A stretch of DNA of 64,000 nt. Source: CALCKU01 sp964534845 (GTDB lineage Bacteria; Pseudomonadota; Alphaproteobacteria; Caulobacterales; Maricaulaceae). This document shows positions 43,708 to 53,651 of the stretch, piece after piece. The translations under genes were made by a program, and so were the position numbers. Every line of letters begins with the position of its first letter. Positions within the stretch are counted from its first letter, which is position 1. The notes beneath the pieces were generated by a model. The model did no database searches and had not been told where the DNA came from. It saw only the letters and a program-made list of their open reading frames with translations. Location of the stretch: contig CAZHPV010000005.1 of NCBI GenBank assembly GCA_964534845.1, positions 16,962 to 80,961 on the forward strand. Direction: 5' to 3'.

Positions 43708-44913
43708 TTAAAAAGCTAAGCTATTGAGGCTTAATATTGGCAAAAATATAGCGCCGATAATCACAAGAACAATGCCGCTCAAAGCTATAATTATTAAAGG
43801 TTCAAGCAAATTCAAAAATATGGTGGTCGCGGTCTCGAACTCCTCTTCCAGATAGTCCGCAGATTTCGAAAACATAAGGCCAATATCGCCGCTGGCCTCG
43901 CCGCCTGCCACCATTTGCACCACAAGAGGGGGCAATATATCCGCCCCGCGCAGCGCAGCGCTCATGGACGTACCTTCCCGGACCTTATTGGCGGCCTCGA
44001 CAACGCCGTCTTGCATAACCAGATTTCGTAGGGTGTGCCGCGCTGTTTGCATGGCCGTAAGCGCCGGGGTTCCGCTTTCTATCAAACCGGCCATCGTCCG
44101 TGAAAACCGCGCCGCGTTCAAATCCCGGTTCAGGCGGCCTATATAGGGTAATTTCAAGAGATATTTATGCCATATCCGTTTTATATTGGGGCGCCGCAAA
44201 GCCTGACTAAAGCCGAAAAATACTAAAAGCAGGACTGCGCCGATTATCAAACCATAATCTTGCAAACCTCGTGAGACTGCAATCACGGCTTTGGTTAGGC
44301 CCGGTAAGTCTTGGCCGAAAGTCTCGAATTGTGCGACCACTTTGGGCACAACCGCGACCATTAGGGTGATAACCACTGCAAAAGCCACAAGGGTTAAGAC
44401 CATCGGATAGATTGTCGCGCCCAATATTTTGCGGCGTATCTTTTGGGCCGCTTCAAGGTCAGAGGCCAAACGTTCCAAGACTTGCGGTAAACGCCCAGAG
44501 GTTTCACCCGAGGCAGCCATGGCGATATAAAGGTCTGAAAATGTTTTCGGATGCGTTTTCAAAGCTTCGGAAAGACGCGCGCCTTCTAAGACCTGAGAGC
44601 GAATGGACAGTAGGACTTGGCGCATGGGTGAGCGCTCAAATTGCAGCGCTGTTATTTTTAAGGCTTCTTCAACCGGAGTTGAAGCATCGATCAAAATCGC
44701 CAATTGCCGCGTAGCCTGTGTTTTATCCTTATGACTGACTTTGCGTTCAATAGTCAGAGAGGTCTGGGTTTTGGTCTTGGCTTGTTTGATAGCGACTGGC
44801 GAAAGTCTCTGGGCGCGCAAAATATCACGCGCCTCACGCGCTGTAACAGCGGTGATCGTACCCGAATGTTTTTTCCCGGCCTTGTCAAAAGCCGAATAGT
44901 CAAAGGCTTCCAA
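43708..44913 (-). CDS. gspF: Type II secretion inner-membrane platform protein F
   Basis: The 401-residue polytopic protein has two repeated GspF domains, each ending in membrane helices. Conserved R-Q-L-A-I-L-I-D-A-S-T-P-V-E-E-A and the second-half E-S-G-T-P-A-L-T-A-M are visible, with V-A-G-G-E-A-S-G near residue 325. It forms the rotor-like platform with GspE. Confidence 0.95.
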   Translation of the reverse strand: MEAFDYSAFDKAGKKHSGTITAVTAREARDILRAQRLSPVAIKQAKTKTQTSLTIERKVSHKDKTQATRQLAILIDASTPVEEALKITALQFERSPMRQVLLSIRSQVLEGARLSEALKTHPKTFSDLYIAMAASGETSGRLPQVLERLASDLEAAQKIRRKILGATIYPMVLTLVAFAVVITLMVAVVPKVVAQFETFGQDLPGLTKAVIAVSRGLQDYGLIIGAVLLLVFFGFSQALRRPNIKRIWHKYLLKLPYIGRLNRDLNAARFSRTMAGLIESGTPALTAMQTARHTLRNLVMQDGVVEAANKVREGTSMSAALRGADILPPLVVQMVAGGEASGDIGLMFSKSADYLEEEFETATTIFLNLLEPLIIIALSGIVLVIIGAIFLPILSLNSLAF

Positions 44914-44950
44914 GGCTCACCTCCCTACTATACGCGCAAAGGACATTATC

Positions 44951-46504
44951 TTAGACCTCCGCAGACACATCATCGTGGGCTTTCGTTCGACAGACGCGTA
45001 AAACTTCCTGCGCGCTCGTTAGGCCTTCTGCGACATAGGCCGCACCACTTTGTAATAATGTTGGTCGGTTGCGAAATGCATAATCGCTCATATCTGTTTC
45101 GCGCGCTCCGTCATGTATCATCGCGCGTAATTTATCGTCCATCACCACGATTTCATATAAGCCCAGCCGGCCCAGATAACCCTGCCCAAAACACGTATCG
45201 CACCCTTTGGCCTGATAGATGACATCGTCAGATGATAATTTAAGGCCTAGCTCTCGCAGTTCCCGCTTTGTCGGCTTATGCTCCACCTTACAGTCCGGGC
45301 AGAGACGACGTACAAGCCGCTGAGCAATGATAGAGGTAATCGTCGAAGACAATAAGAAAGGCTCGATGCCCATATCCCGCAAACGTGTAATGGCAGCAAC
45401 GGATGAGTTCGTGTGAACGGTAGAAAGAACCAAATGCCCGGTTAAGGCCGCCTGCACTGCAATTTCGGCCGTTTCGGGGTCGCGGATTTCACCCACCATC
45501 ACCACATCGGGGTCTTGTCTTAAAATGGCCCTCAACCCGGCAGCAAAACTCATCCCGACCTGATTATTGACTTGCGTTTGCCCGACGCCGTCAAGGGCAT
45601 ATTCTACCGGGTCTTCTACCGTTAAAACATTACGAGACCCATCGTTTAGATTGGTCAATCCGGCATAAAGCGAGGTCGTTTTTCCTGACCCTGTCGGGCC
45701 TGTCACGAGAATAATGCCATTGGGTTTTTTAAGCGAGCTTAAAAAGGCCTCTCTTTGCTCATCTGCCATGCCAAGCTGGGACAAATCCAGCCCAGCGCTG
45801 CCTTTTTCCAATATACGCATAACCAAACGTTCCCCGTATTGGGACGGCAGGGTCGAAACCCGAACATCAACGGAGCGTTCTCCGAGCGATAGCGAAAAGC
45901 GACCATCTTGAGGCACGCGCTTTTTGGCAATATCCAGACGGGCCATGACTTTAACCCGGCTTACCAGCAGCGGCGCAAGACGCTGTGACAGCGAGAGCAT
46001 TTCCCGTAAGGCCCCGTCAATACGAAACCGAACGGAGAGCCTTTGTTCATAAGGCTCAACGTGAATATCGGAGGCGCGTGTTCGTATCGCTTCTTGCAAA
46101 ATCCCGTTTATCAGCCGGATAACGGGCGCGTCATCATCACTGCCTAAAAGGTCTGACGTTTGCGGAAGACCGCTGGCCAGACTATTTAAATCCTCGCGCG
46201 CATCCAATGCGGTTTCAGCCGTTTCAGATAAATCGCCCTCGGCATAGATTTTGGTCACCAATGTTTGAAATTCAGTTTCCGTCACCTCCTGTATTTCTGC
46301 AGGTTGGTCTAAAATCCTGCGGGCTTCCAACAAGGCTGGCAAAGTCGCATCCGGACGTCTAACCAGATAGGGTTTTTCAGAATCCAAAACCGCCACAACA
46401 CCGTGCTCGCGCACAAAGGCATAATTTAACTTTGCAAAGGTCCGTGCAGAGCCTTCGGGCAGCGTTTGTATGTTATCAATTTCATCCATAGACGGTCTTG
46501 TCAT
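44951..46504 (-). CDS. gspE: Type II secretion ATPase E
   Basis: The 517-residue protein powers pseudopilus assembly. It has the Walker A motif G-P-T-G-S-G-K-T-T-S, the Asp box (V-E-D-P-V-E-Y), Walker B (M-V-G-E-I-R-D-P-E-T-A) and His box (L-S-T-V-H-T-N). A C-P-D-C/C-D-T-C four-cysteine zinc module is present. The N-terminal N1E region binds GspL. Confidence 0.97.
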   Translation of the reverse strand: MTRPSMDEIDNIQTLPEGSARTFAKLNYAFVREHGVVAVLDSEKPYLVRRPDATLPALLEARRILDQPAEIQEVTETEFQTLVTKIYAEGDLSETAETALDAREDLNSLASGLPQTSDLLGSDDDAPVIRLINGILQEAIRTRASDIHVEPYEQRLSVRFRIDGALREMLSLSQRLAPLLVSRVKVMARLDIAKKRVPQDGRFSLSLGERSVDVRVSTLPSQYGERLVMRILEKGSAGLDLSQLGMADEQREAFLSSLKKPNGIILVTGPTGSGKTTSLYAGLTNLNDGSRNVLTVEDPVEYALDGVGQTQVNNQVGMSFAAGLRAILRQDPDVVMVGEIRDPETAEIAVQAALTGHLVLSTVHTNSSVAAITRLRDMGIEPFLLSSTITSIIAQRLVRRLCPDCKVEHKPTKRELRELGLKLSSDDVIYQAKGCDTCFGQGYLGRLGLYEIVVMDDKLRAMIHDGARETDMSDYAFRNRPTLLQSGAAYVAEGLTSAQEVLRVCRTKAHDDVSAEV

Positions 46505-46516
46505 TCACACATGAAA

Positions 46517-48514
46517 TTATTGCACTGGCGGCGGCGGGATTGCCGCCCCGTCAGGACTGTTGAAATCTGAATTGTTTAAAAATTGATCTATCTTGGAATC
46601 GGTTCTACCGGACTGGTTTATGTCCTCTACCCGGATTTGATTTAGACGGTTTTGGGTGAGCGGACGGGCATCGCCCGCTGTTCTAATAATTGTCGGTCGT
46701 AAGAAAACCATCAAATTTGTTCGCACGCGCGAGGACCCTTTCGACTGGAACAACCGCCCTAGCACCGGTGTGTCACCTAAAATCGGAACTTTGGAGACAT
46801 TTAGCTGCTCGTCATCCTGTATGAGACCGCCCAGTACAATGATCTCTCCGTCATTGGCCAAGACCGTGGTTTCAATTTCGCGCTTATTCGTTACGAAATC
46901 CTCCGCCAGTGTCGTTAAGGCCCCGACAATAGAGGAAACCTCCTGACGTATCGCAAGACGAATGACATCACCTTCGCTGATCTGCGGGAGAACGTCGAGC
47001 TTAATACCGACCTCTTGGCGATCAAATGTCCGAAACGGATTCAAATTTGTTGCTCCCAGACTTTCCCCTGTTGCAATGGGGATTTCTTGTCCCACAAGAA
47101 ATGTCGCGGGGACGTTATCCAACGTTGTCACAAACGGGGTCGATAAGACATTGGAGTCTTCGTCTTCTTCAATAGCGTTTAAGATTGCGGAAAATAGCGT
47201 GTCATTACTAACCCCGCCAACACCAGCCGTACCGCCTTGGAGACCCACAAGCGAGTTCACAGCGGCCGTTTCCAGCGCGGTTTGATTGGCATCTGATACA
47301 CCAATCGCTTCACCGGCAAGCACGCCCGTTAAAGCCAGCACATTCGGTGCCTGAGAAAAATTAGTACCCAAAAACGGAATAGCGGCCCCGTTCACACCGC
47401 CTAAGGCAAATTGCACCCCAAGCTCCTCAGACGCTGTATCCGAAATTTCGACAATAATCGCCTCCACAAGCACTTGCGGACGTCGAACATCTAATTGACG
47501 AATAACCGTTTCAAGCGCTTTTTGAGCCTCGGCTGAAGCGCTGATAATAATGGTATTACTACTGACTTCATGGGCTACAGTCGGTGCGGGCTGGCCGTCT
47601 TTGGCATAGGCTGGAAGTAATGTGGATAAAATCTGGACCAGAGACGCACCGTCAGCAAAACGCAGCGGGACGATACTGACTGCACCGCGCGGGGCACTCC
47701 TGCCCGCATCCATTTGCGAGAGGATAGGGAGCATGCGCGAGATAGTCTTGGCGTCGCCTTCTAATATGAGGGTATTCGTCGCCGGAACGGACACAACCCC
47801 AATTTGACCATTGGGCGGCAAGAGCGACCTTACGGCCTCTTCGGCATCCTGAGCGGTCAGGTTTTTCAGGTTTATAACTTGAGTGCTGGTTTCATTCACA
47901 TCCATGGCCTGCGCAATAGCACGCGCTTTTCGCAAATTCTCGGGAAAGTCCGTCAAAACAATCACATTCCCGCCCGGCAAGGCCGACAATTGCCCTTGGG
48001 AGTGCATAACCGGTTTAATTAATTTCGCCGCTTGTGCTGCATCGACATGATTTAGCTTGATTATCGCCGTTGAGAGTTGTCCGTTAATGCCATTACCCAG
48101 TCCACCGTTCGCCCCTAGAGGGGCATCTTGGGCAGCCCCTTGCAGTAGGGAAATCCGGTAATCGCCTGTCGACGTTCGGGTCAGGCTATAGCCATGCACC
48201 CGCATAACATCTTTAAAAACCGCAAAAACCTCATTGGGATTTAAGCTTTGCTCAGAAGAAATTGTCACCTTACCCTGTACGCGCGGATCTACCAAAAATG
48301 TCTTGCCCGTAACGATAGAGACGTCGTCAATAAAGGCACGAATATCAGCTTGCTGCATAGTTATAACATGCTCACCTGCAGCCATCGCCGTTGGGATAAA
48401 AAGAGGCGGCACACCCAAACCTGATAGGGCCGTGGACAACATAATAGCTGTCAGGCTTGCGAGAGCCGATTTTCGCAAGCCCCTTCCTTTTTTTACAAGA
48501 TAAGAATTCATCAC
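46517..48514 (-). CDS. gspD: Type II secretion outer-membrane secretin D
   Basis: The 665-residue protein has a signal sequence, N0-N3 domains (D-I-R-A-F-I-D-D-V, then repeated secretin NolW segments) and a C-terminal secretin barrel with V-P-A-T-F-L-V-G-Q-E-I-P and L-R-P-T-I-I. It forms the channel across the outer membrane. A long insert rich in small residues (about 390-440) is within normal range. It overlaps gspC by 4 bases. Confidence 0.96.
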   Translation of the reverse strand: MMNSYLVKKGRGLRKSALASLTAIMLSTALSGLGVPPLFIPTAMAAGEHVITMQQADIRAFIDDVSIVTGKTFLVDPRVQGKVTISSEQSLNPNEVFAVFKDVMRVHGYSLTRTSTGDYRISLLQGAAQDAPLGANGGLGNGINGQLSTAIIKLNHVDAAQAAKLIKPVMHSQGQLSALPGGNVIVLTDFPENLRKARAIAQAMDVNETSTQVINLKNLTAQDAEEAVRSLLPPNGQIGVVSVPATNTLILEGDAKTISRMLPILSQMDAGRSAPRGAVSIVPLRFADGASLVQILSTLLPAYAKDGQPAPTVAHEVSSNTIIISASAEAQKALETVIRQLDVRRPQVLVEAIIVEISDTASEELGVQFALGGVNGAAIPFLGTNFSQAPNVLALTGVLAGEAIGVSDANQTALETAAVNSLVGLQGGTAGVGGVSNDTLFSAILNAIEEDEDSNVLSTPFVTTLDNVPATFLVGQEIPIATGESLGATNLNPFRTFDRQEVGIKLDVLPQISEGDVIRLAIRQEVSSIVGALTTLAEDFVTNKREIETTVLANDGEIIVLGGLIQDDEQLNVSKVPILGDTPVLGRLFQSKGSSRVRTNLMVFLRPTIIRTAGDARPLTQNRLNQIRVEDINQSGRTDSKIDQFLNNSDFNSPDGAAIPPPPVQ

Positions 48515-49395
48515 CGGCCCACTTCAATTGTCTGTGGCTGACCATCGCGAATGATAGAGATACTCACGGATTGGCCCTGCTCAAATGTCGATATTAATTT
48601 AGCAATTTGCGGACGCCCCTTACGCAAATCCTGTGACCCTATATGGGTCACAATGTCTCCGGTCTGTAGACCAAATTGCGAGATATCCGCGCCTGACGCC
48701 CCGACTCTAAAACCTGTACGTTGTCCTCGGTCTAGAACAGGTTTAAGTGAAATCGCCTGCAATAAAGCCTCGGGCGTTGTGGCGCCCAATTGCGCGTTAA
48801 GACTCTGTTGGAGCACCTCACTCTCTGGAAGACCTGCCGCCGAAATTTGTCTATCGTCTCCGCGTTTTACTAATGTGCCTTCGCGCTCGAATGTCAAACG
48901 CTCCAAATTGCCTGATTGAGACATAACAATATAATTCGTACTCACGGATTTTAAAATAACGCCGTCAACAATTTCGTCCCCGACCCTATAAACACCCTGA
49001 CGTTTATCCGGCGTTTGTAATATAGCGCTACCCTGCTCACCGGACCGTAAACCAAACAACTGTAAATCTAACGTCGTCTCGGGCACATCCTCTGCGACAA
49101 TCTCTAACGCCGTTAAAGATGTCTGTTCGCGGTGAAAGGGATCAAAGCCCGATAAGGTTCCCGCTAAATTCGTCGCGACCCGGCTTGAAGCGTTTGCGCT
49201 GTGCGTCAGTCCCGCAGGACGGTTTTGTTCATCATGACCAACCCAAAGACTTTGGGGCGCTAGAAAGCTGATAATAGAACGGGTCACAAAATAGATAATA
49301 CCTGCAAGCAAGCAAAGCTCCAAGGTTTTCACACTCCATTTTCGTGCGCCGGACATCCTATTAGCCTGTGAAGCGTCTAACGGGGAGGAAACCAT
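48511..49395 (-). CDS. gspC: Type II secretion inner-membrane protein C, PDZ type
   Basis: The 294-residue protein has one membrane helix near residue 30, a homology-region domain (D-L-Q-L-F-G-L-R-S-G and G-D-E-I-V-D-G-V-I-L-K-S-V) and a C-terminal PDZ domain (F-G-L-Q-T-G-D-I-V-T-H-I). GspC links the inner-membrane platform to the secretin. It is the first gene of the operon, so the promoter must lie in the 175-base gap shared with tesB; no clear box is visible there. Confidence 0.93.
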   Translation of the reverse strand: MVSSPLDASQANRMSGARKWSVKTLELCLLAGIIYFVTRSIISFLAPQSLWVGHDEQNRPAGLTHSANASSRVATNLAGTLSGFDPFHREQTSLTALEIVAEDVPETTLDLQLFGLRSGEQGSAILQTPDKRQGVYRVGDEIVDGVILKSVSTNYIVMSQSGNLERLTFEREGTLVKRGDDRQISAAGLPESEVLQQSLNAQLGATTPEALLQAISLKPVLDRGQRTGFRVGASGADISQFGLQTGDIVTHIGSQDLRKGRPQIAKLISTFEQGQSVSISIIRDGQPQTIEVGR

Positions 49396-49570
49396 CTAAA
49401 CTATCCTGTTTTTAAATATAAAATTCGAAAATGTCATACATTTCGTTAATTAGACTGCTTATAGCGATAAAGATAGGTTTTGCACTTAACTTTCATGTAA
49501 ATCACGCCATTGTCATAAATGCGTTTTTTTATTGTGTTGTATCGGTCGCTATATGAGGTAAAACTGGAAC

Positions 49571-50458
49571 ATGATTAAACTTCACGACATCATTAATACC
49601 ATGAATGTCCAGGAAATTGATACCAATTTATTTACCGGGCAAGCTTTGGATTTAGGCCTGCCGCGTGTATTTGGGGGACAGGTTTTAGGGCAAAGCCTCA
49701 ATGCTGCTGCCCGTACAATTGACCAAGCCCGCCAGCCCCATTCTCTCCACGGATATTTCTTGCGTCCCGGTGATATTACCCGTCCGATCATATATGAAGT
49801 CGACCCTATTAGAGATGGCCGTAGCTTTTCAACACGCCGTGTCGTAGGCAAACAAAAAGGGCGCGCCATATTTAACGCCTCGATTTCATTTCAAAAACGG
49901 GAAGACGGCCTATCCCATCAAATTGATCTTCCCGGTGACATTCCCCGCCCCGACCAGATCGTCTCGGATGCCCTAAAAGCCAAGGAAATTGTGGCCGCTA
50001 CGCCGGGCCTAAATTTGAAAAAAATTCTACAATTCTACCTAATTTTTGGCTTAGATATCGTTGATTTACGTACGCCCCATTTACCTCAAATTTTAAGCTC
50101 GGAACCGCTTGAGCCGGTCTTTGGTTTCTGGTTTAAATTTAGTGACGACATTGGTGATGATCCGGTTTTGCACCGTACATTACTGGCGTTTATTTCGGAT
50201 AAAGCTTTAATGAGTGTCTCCTTGCGGCCTCATGGCACGAGTTTCAATACCCATAATATTATCGGGGCCAGTCTGGATCACGCAATGTGGTTCCACACCG
50301 AAATTCGCGTAAATCAATGGATTTACTATCACATAGAAAGCCCGCGCTCAGCCCGCGCGCGAGGCCTTAATCATGGCAAGTTTTACACTGAAGACGGCGA
50401 ATTGATCGCCTCAACGGCACAAGAAGGCCTTATTCGTGTCATAGGCCCTAAAGAATAG
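49571..50458 (+). CDS. tesB: Acyl-CoA thioesterase II
   Basis: TesB hydrolyses medium to long acyl-CoAs. The 295-residue double-hotdog protein has R-V-F-G-G-Q-V-L-G-Q, S-L-H-G-Y-F-L-R-P-G-D, R-D-G-R-S-F-S-T-R-R-V and S-L-D-H-A-M-W-F-H, the typical TesB motif set including the catalytic Asp. Divergent from the secretion operon. Confidence 0.95.
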   Translation: MIKLHDIINTMNVQEIDTNLFTGQALDLGLPRVFGGQVLGQSLNAAARTIDQARQPHSLHGYFLRPGDITRPIIYEVDPIRDGRSFSTRRVVGKQKGRAIFNASISFQKREDGLSHQIDLPGDIPRPDQIVSDALKAKEIVAATPGLNLKKILQFYLIFGLDIVDLRTPHLPQILSSEPLEPVFGFWFKFSDDIGDDPVLHRTLLAFISDKALMSVSLRPHGTSFNTHNIIGASLDHAMWFHTEIRVNQWIYYHIESPRSARARGLNHGKFYTEDGELIASTAQEGLIRVIGPKE

Positions 50459-50586
50459 TCGCAAAAGGCTTTTTTGATGGTCTGACTATCGGTCCACACT
50501 GTGGTCATACAGTCCGGTGTTAACCTTTCAATAACCATAAAGTCTTAAGAGTTTGGTAAGCTTTCCTGCCACGCCGTGATGACCCT

Positions 50587-51879
50587 ATGTTCCTAAAAAA
50601 GTCGATATTGACCGCCTTAATCATCACGTTTTGGGGCTTAATGGGTGCGTTTTTTCAAAATATTAGCGCTTATGCAAATACGGCCAGAAGTGCAGATACA
50701 CCGAAGCGATATGCCTCCATTGTTGTGAACGCCGATACGCTGGAAATCCTGCACGCTCGTCAAATTGACGAGACGCGTTTCCCGGCATCTCTGACGAAGC
50801 TCATGACACTTTTCTTGACCTTTGACGCCCTTAATGCTGGCACGATAAAACTTGAGCAACACCTCCCTGTCTCGCGCTACGCCGCCAAAACCCCTCCTTC
50901 AAAACTGGGGCTAAAAGCGGGTAAAACCATCCGGGTAAAAGACGCCATTCAGGCCTTGGCCGTAAAAAGCGCGAATGACGCCGCTGTTGTTCTCGCCGAA
51001 GCAATCGGCGGTAGCGAACAAAACTTCACCCATTTGATGACGCTCAAAGCCCGGTCGCTTGGCATGGTCAATACCGTATTCAAAACCCCGCACGGCCTGC
51101 CCCATCCCGAACAGATAAGCACTGCGCGCGATATGGCGAAACTCGCCACTGCCTTATTGAACATGCATAAGCGCCATTATGCTTATTTCGGCCAGACCCA
51201 TTTTTCATATAAAGGCAAAACCTATAAAAATACGAATGGACTGTTGCATTCCATGCCAGAAGTAGACGGCTTCAAGACAGGATATACCTATGCATCGGGC
51301 TATAATCTTATCATTTCAGCCCAAAAGGAAGGACGCCGCCTCATTGCCGTCGTTTTAGGCGGCGCCAGCGGCAAATCCCGCAATCAGCATATGAAAGACC
51401 TCATTGAACGCGGATTTGGGACAATGGGCATTAATTTATCGGGTACCGGCGCGAACTCTAAAATCGCGAGACGCACACATGTTCTCTCCGCCTCACACAA
51501 ACAAAATACACCCCGCAATACCATACCTAAAGTCGTGACCCTGCGCGGTCAGGACAGTAAGAAAATCAGCGTGTCGAGCGGACGAACGGATATTAATTTA
51601 CCGGATCTTGGCAGTCTGGAAAGTTGGAGTATTCAGGTTGGCGCGTTTGGCTCGTCTGAGGCAGCTCAGGCCCAACTCACAGCACTGGAAGGATTTACCA
51701 CAGCGCGAAAACACTCTTCCACCTTAAGTCAGAACAGGGCCATAATATCGCCGTTTTCGCAATCGGGCCGCAAAATATATCGGGCGAGATTTTCTGGTTT
51801 CACCCATGCGGAAGCGATTGAAAATTGTCAGCATTTAAAAAATCTAGCAACGGGGTGTCTGGTCGTCGCCCCAAATTGA
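50587..51879 (+). CDS. D-alanyl-D-alanine carboxypeptidase with SPOR domain
   Basis: The 430-residue protein has a signal peptide and a PBP5-type penicillin-binding domain with S68-x-x-K71, S128-A-N130 and K230-T-G232, so all three catalytic motifs are intact. Residues about 345-430 form a SPOR domain (W-S-I-Q-V-G-A-F), which binds denuded septal peptidoglycan. It trims pentapeptides in the periplasm, probably at the division site. The SPOR fusion replaces the usual PBP5 C-terminal amphipathic anchor, a pattern common in Alphaproteobacteria. Confidence 0.93.
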   Translation: MFLKKSILTALIITFWGLMGAFFQNISAYANTARSADTPKRYASIVVNADTLEILHARQIDETRFPASLTKLMTLFLTFDALNAGTIKLEQHLPVSRYAAKTPPSKLGLKAGKTIRVKDAIQALAVKSANDAAVVLAEAIGGSEQNFTHLMTLKARSLGMVNTVFKTPHGLPHPEQISTARDMAKLATALLNMHKRHYAYFGQTHFSYKGKTYKNTNGLLHSMPEVDGFKTGYTYASGYNLIISAQKEGRRLIAVVLGGASGKSRNQHMKDLIERGFGTMGINLSGTGANSKIARRTHVLSASHKQNTPRNTIPKVVTLRGQDSKKISVSSGRTDINLPDLGSLESWSIQVGAFGSSEAAQAQLTALEGFTTARKHSSTLSQNRAIISPFSQSGRKIYRARFSGFTHAEAIENCQHLKNLATGCLVVAPN

Positions 51880-51891
51880 TGGGTCTAGGCA

Positions 51892-52773
51892 TTAAGAGCC
51901 AGACGGGGCCGTCAAATTGGCAGCATCATTTATATCCCAATCATAGTCATAACCGGAAATATCTGTCACACCTGTAAGCGCCTTTTTTAAATCAGGCGAG
52001 GCATATTGGCGTATATGATTAAGGACATCCGCCTCGCTCTCACCGTAATCGATGTCATACCACAAAAAAATCCGCGAGGCCGTCACCTTTCCGTTCTCAA
52101 TCTTCACGCCTCGCTCTGTATTGATAAATTTGCGTGCCTGCTCATCGAGGCTCGCCTCGACGCTCACGCCCTTATAGGCCTGCGCTCTTAAATTCGGACA
52201 GCCAATGGCGGCACAGTTTAGACCGTAATGTATGCGGGGATCAGAAAAAACCGGGCGCACAATATTATTTTCAATCTGATCAAGGCTTAAGTCAGTCCCT
52301 TCAACATTAAGACGCACATCGTTCCACGGCCCTTTTAGGTCCAGCGGGCTGGATTGTATTGACCGGATAGACGCTACTGGCGCATTTTCTATCACACGAC
52401 GAATAGTCTCGGCATTATAAAGATTGATCCAAAACGCTAATTGTTCATTCCGGTTCAGGGCAGAGACTTGAGTGGCTTGCAGGCTATCAATATAGGCGTC
52501 CAGTTGCTGTTTGTCTTGCGCCGTCACCTCTTGATAACGGATAAAATTGGCTCCCAAGCCTATGGGATGGTCAGGCTCAGTCGTAACCAGATATTTGGAC
52601 AAAAACCTGTCCAGCGGGCTATGATCAACCCGTTGAAATGAGGCTTTGTCAGCATCAGCGAATTCCTGAAAACTGAGAACAGGCTTGGTTATGGCACTGC
52701 GCTCCACATATCCTTGAAAGGTTGAGCACGCCGATAGGGCTAAAACTGATAATATGAGAAATATGTGTCGCAT
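51892..52773 (-). CDS. DUF547 domain-containing lipoprotein
   Basis: The start at 52773 yields a 293-residue protein with a lipobox L-A-L-S-A-C16. The DUF547 core is seen in L-N-R-N-E-Q-L-A-F-W-I-N-L-Y-N-A-E-T, D-P-R-I-H-Y-G-L-N-C-A-A-I-G-C-P and L-R-A-Q-A-Y. Members are found in many marine bacteria and resemble transglutaminase-like folds; the function is not known. A longer start at 52818 would mask the lipobox. Confidence 0.88.
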   Translation of the reverse strand: MRHIFLILSVLALSACSTFQGYVERSAITKPVLSFQEFADADKASFQRVDHSPLDRFLSKYLVTTEPDHPIGLGANFIRYQEVTAQDKQQLDAYIDSLQATQVSALNRNEQLAFWINLYNAETIRRVIENAPVASIRSIQSSPLDLKGPWNDVRLNVEGTDLSLDQIENNIVRPVFSDPRIHYGLNCAAIGCPNLRAQAYKGVSVEASLDEQARKFINTERGVKIENGKVTASRIFLWYDIDYGESEADVLNHIRQYASPDLKKALTGVTDISGYDYDWDINDAANLTAPSGS

Positions 52774-52893
52774 AAAGGGTTCCAATTTGAATGCGGCTAC
52801 ATCTATCAGTCTGGCCACATTTTTTAAATAACCTTGAGTAAATATCTTGTGATATGGAGGTTAGATCGACCCAGAGGCGTTTATCCAGACTTT

Positions 52894-53427
52894 TCACTCG
52901 AGGGATTTTACCATTGTAGCAAGCGGTACGGGTACAGCCCCGTTACGGTCTTCCCATTCGCTCTCAACATGATAGCCGCATTTAATATAAAACGGCTTTC
53001 CTGCCATTGTTGCGGCCATTTCAAGCGCCCGGAACCCCTCTAACTTCGCTGCACGTTCACCGGCCTGTAAAATCAAGCGCCCAATGCCTTTTTGGGTGTA
53101 ATCGGGATGGGTGTACATGGCCCTTATGCGCGCTCTATCCGTTTTCGGGTTTAGCAAGTCCGCATTCCGTCCGGCGGAATGATTACCGCCGTAAAGTGTT
53201 GCCCGGCGTGACCAGCCCCCACATCCAATGAGCACATCATTATCAAAAACACAGAAATAAGTACCATCATCAATTAATTGCGTATCCAATCCCATAGCCG
53301 AAAAAGACGCTTCGATCTGCGCGGGCGTAAGATAGCGTCTTTGCAAAAGGCGTATGGAGCGTTCCATAAGGTCCTTTATGGCCGGAATATCGCTCGAATT
53401 TGCGGTTCTAAGGCGCGGCATTGTCAT
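52894..53427 (-). CDS. GNAT family N-acetyltransferase
   Basis: The 177-residue protein has I-R-A-M-Y-T-H-P-D-Y-T-Q-K-G-I-G-R-L-I-L, the acetyl-CoA loop. The first half holds V-L-I-G-C-G-G-W-S-R-R. The N-terminal R-x-A-N-S-S-D-I-P-A-I is usual for this fold. The acceptor is unknown. It lies upstream of the DUF547 gene on the same strand, separated by 120 bases. Confidence 0.9.
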   Translation of the reverse strand: MTMPRLRTANSSDIPAIKDLMERSIRLLQRRYLTPAQIEASFSAMGLDTQLIDDGTYFCVFDNDVLIGCGGWSRRATLYGGNHSAGRNADLLNPKTDRARIRAMYTHPDYTQKGIGRLILQAGERAAKLEGFRALEMAATMAGKPFYIKCGYHVESEWEDRNGAVPVPLATMVKSLE

Positions 53428-53651
53428 TATCGGTCATTATTTTACAAATTACCCCCATTAATACCCACCTCGCTTTAACACTGGCTGCGCTTAATAAGTA
53501 AACAAATATAGGTCAATTGTTAACTATCCTCACATTTTACGTGGTATTTAAGTCACACATTAAATTTAATCAATTTGACTCGCGTTTTTCATATTGAGAC
53601 TCAGCGAATATTTTGCCAGTTATCTGCACCTACATTCAAGAAGGGTATCTT

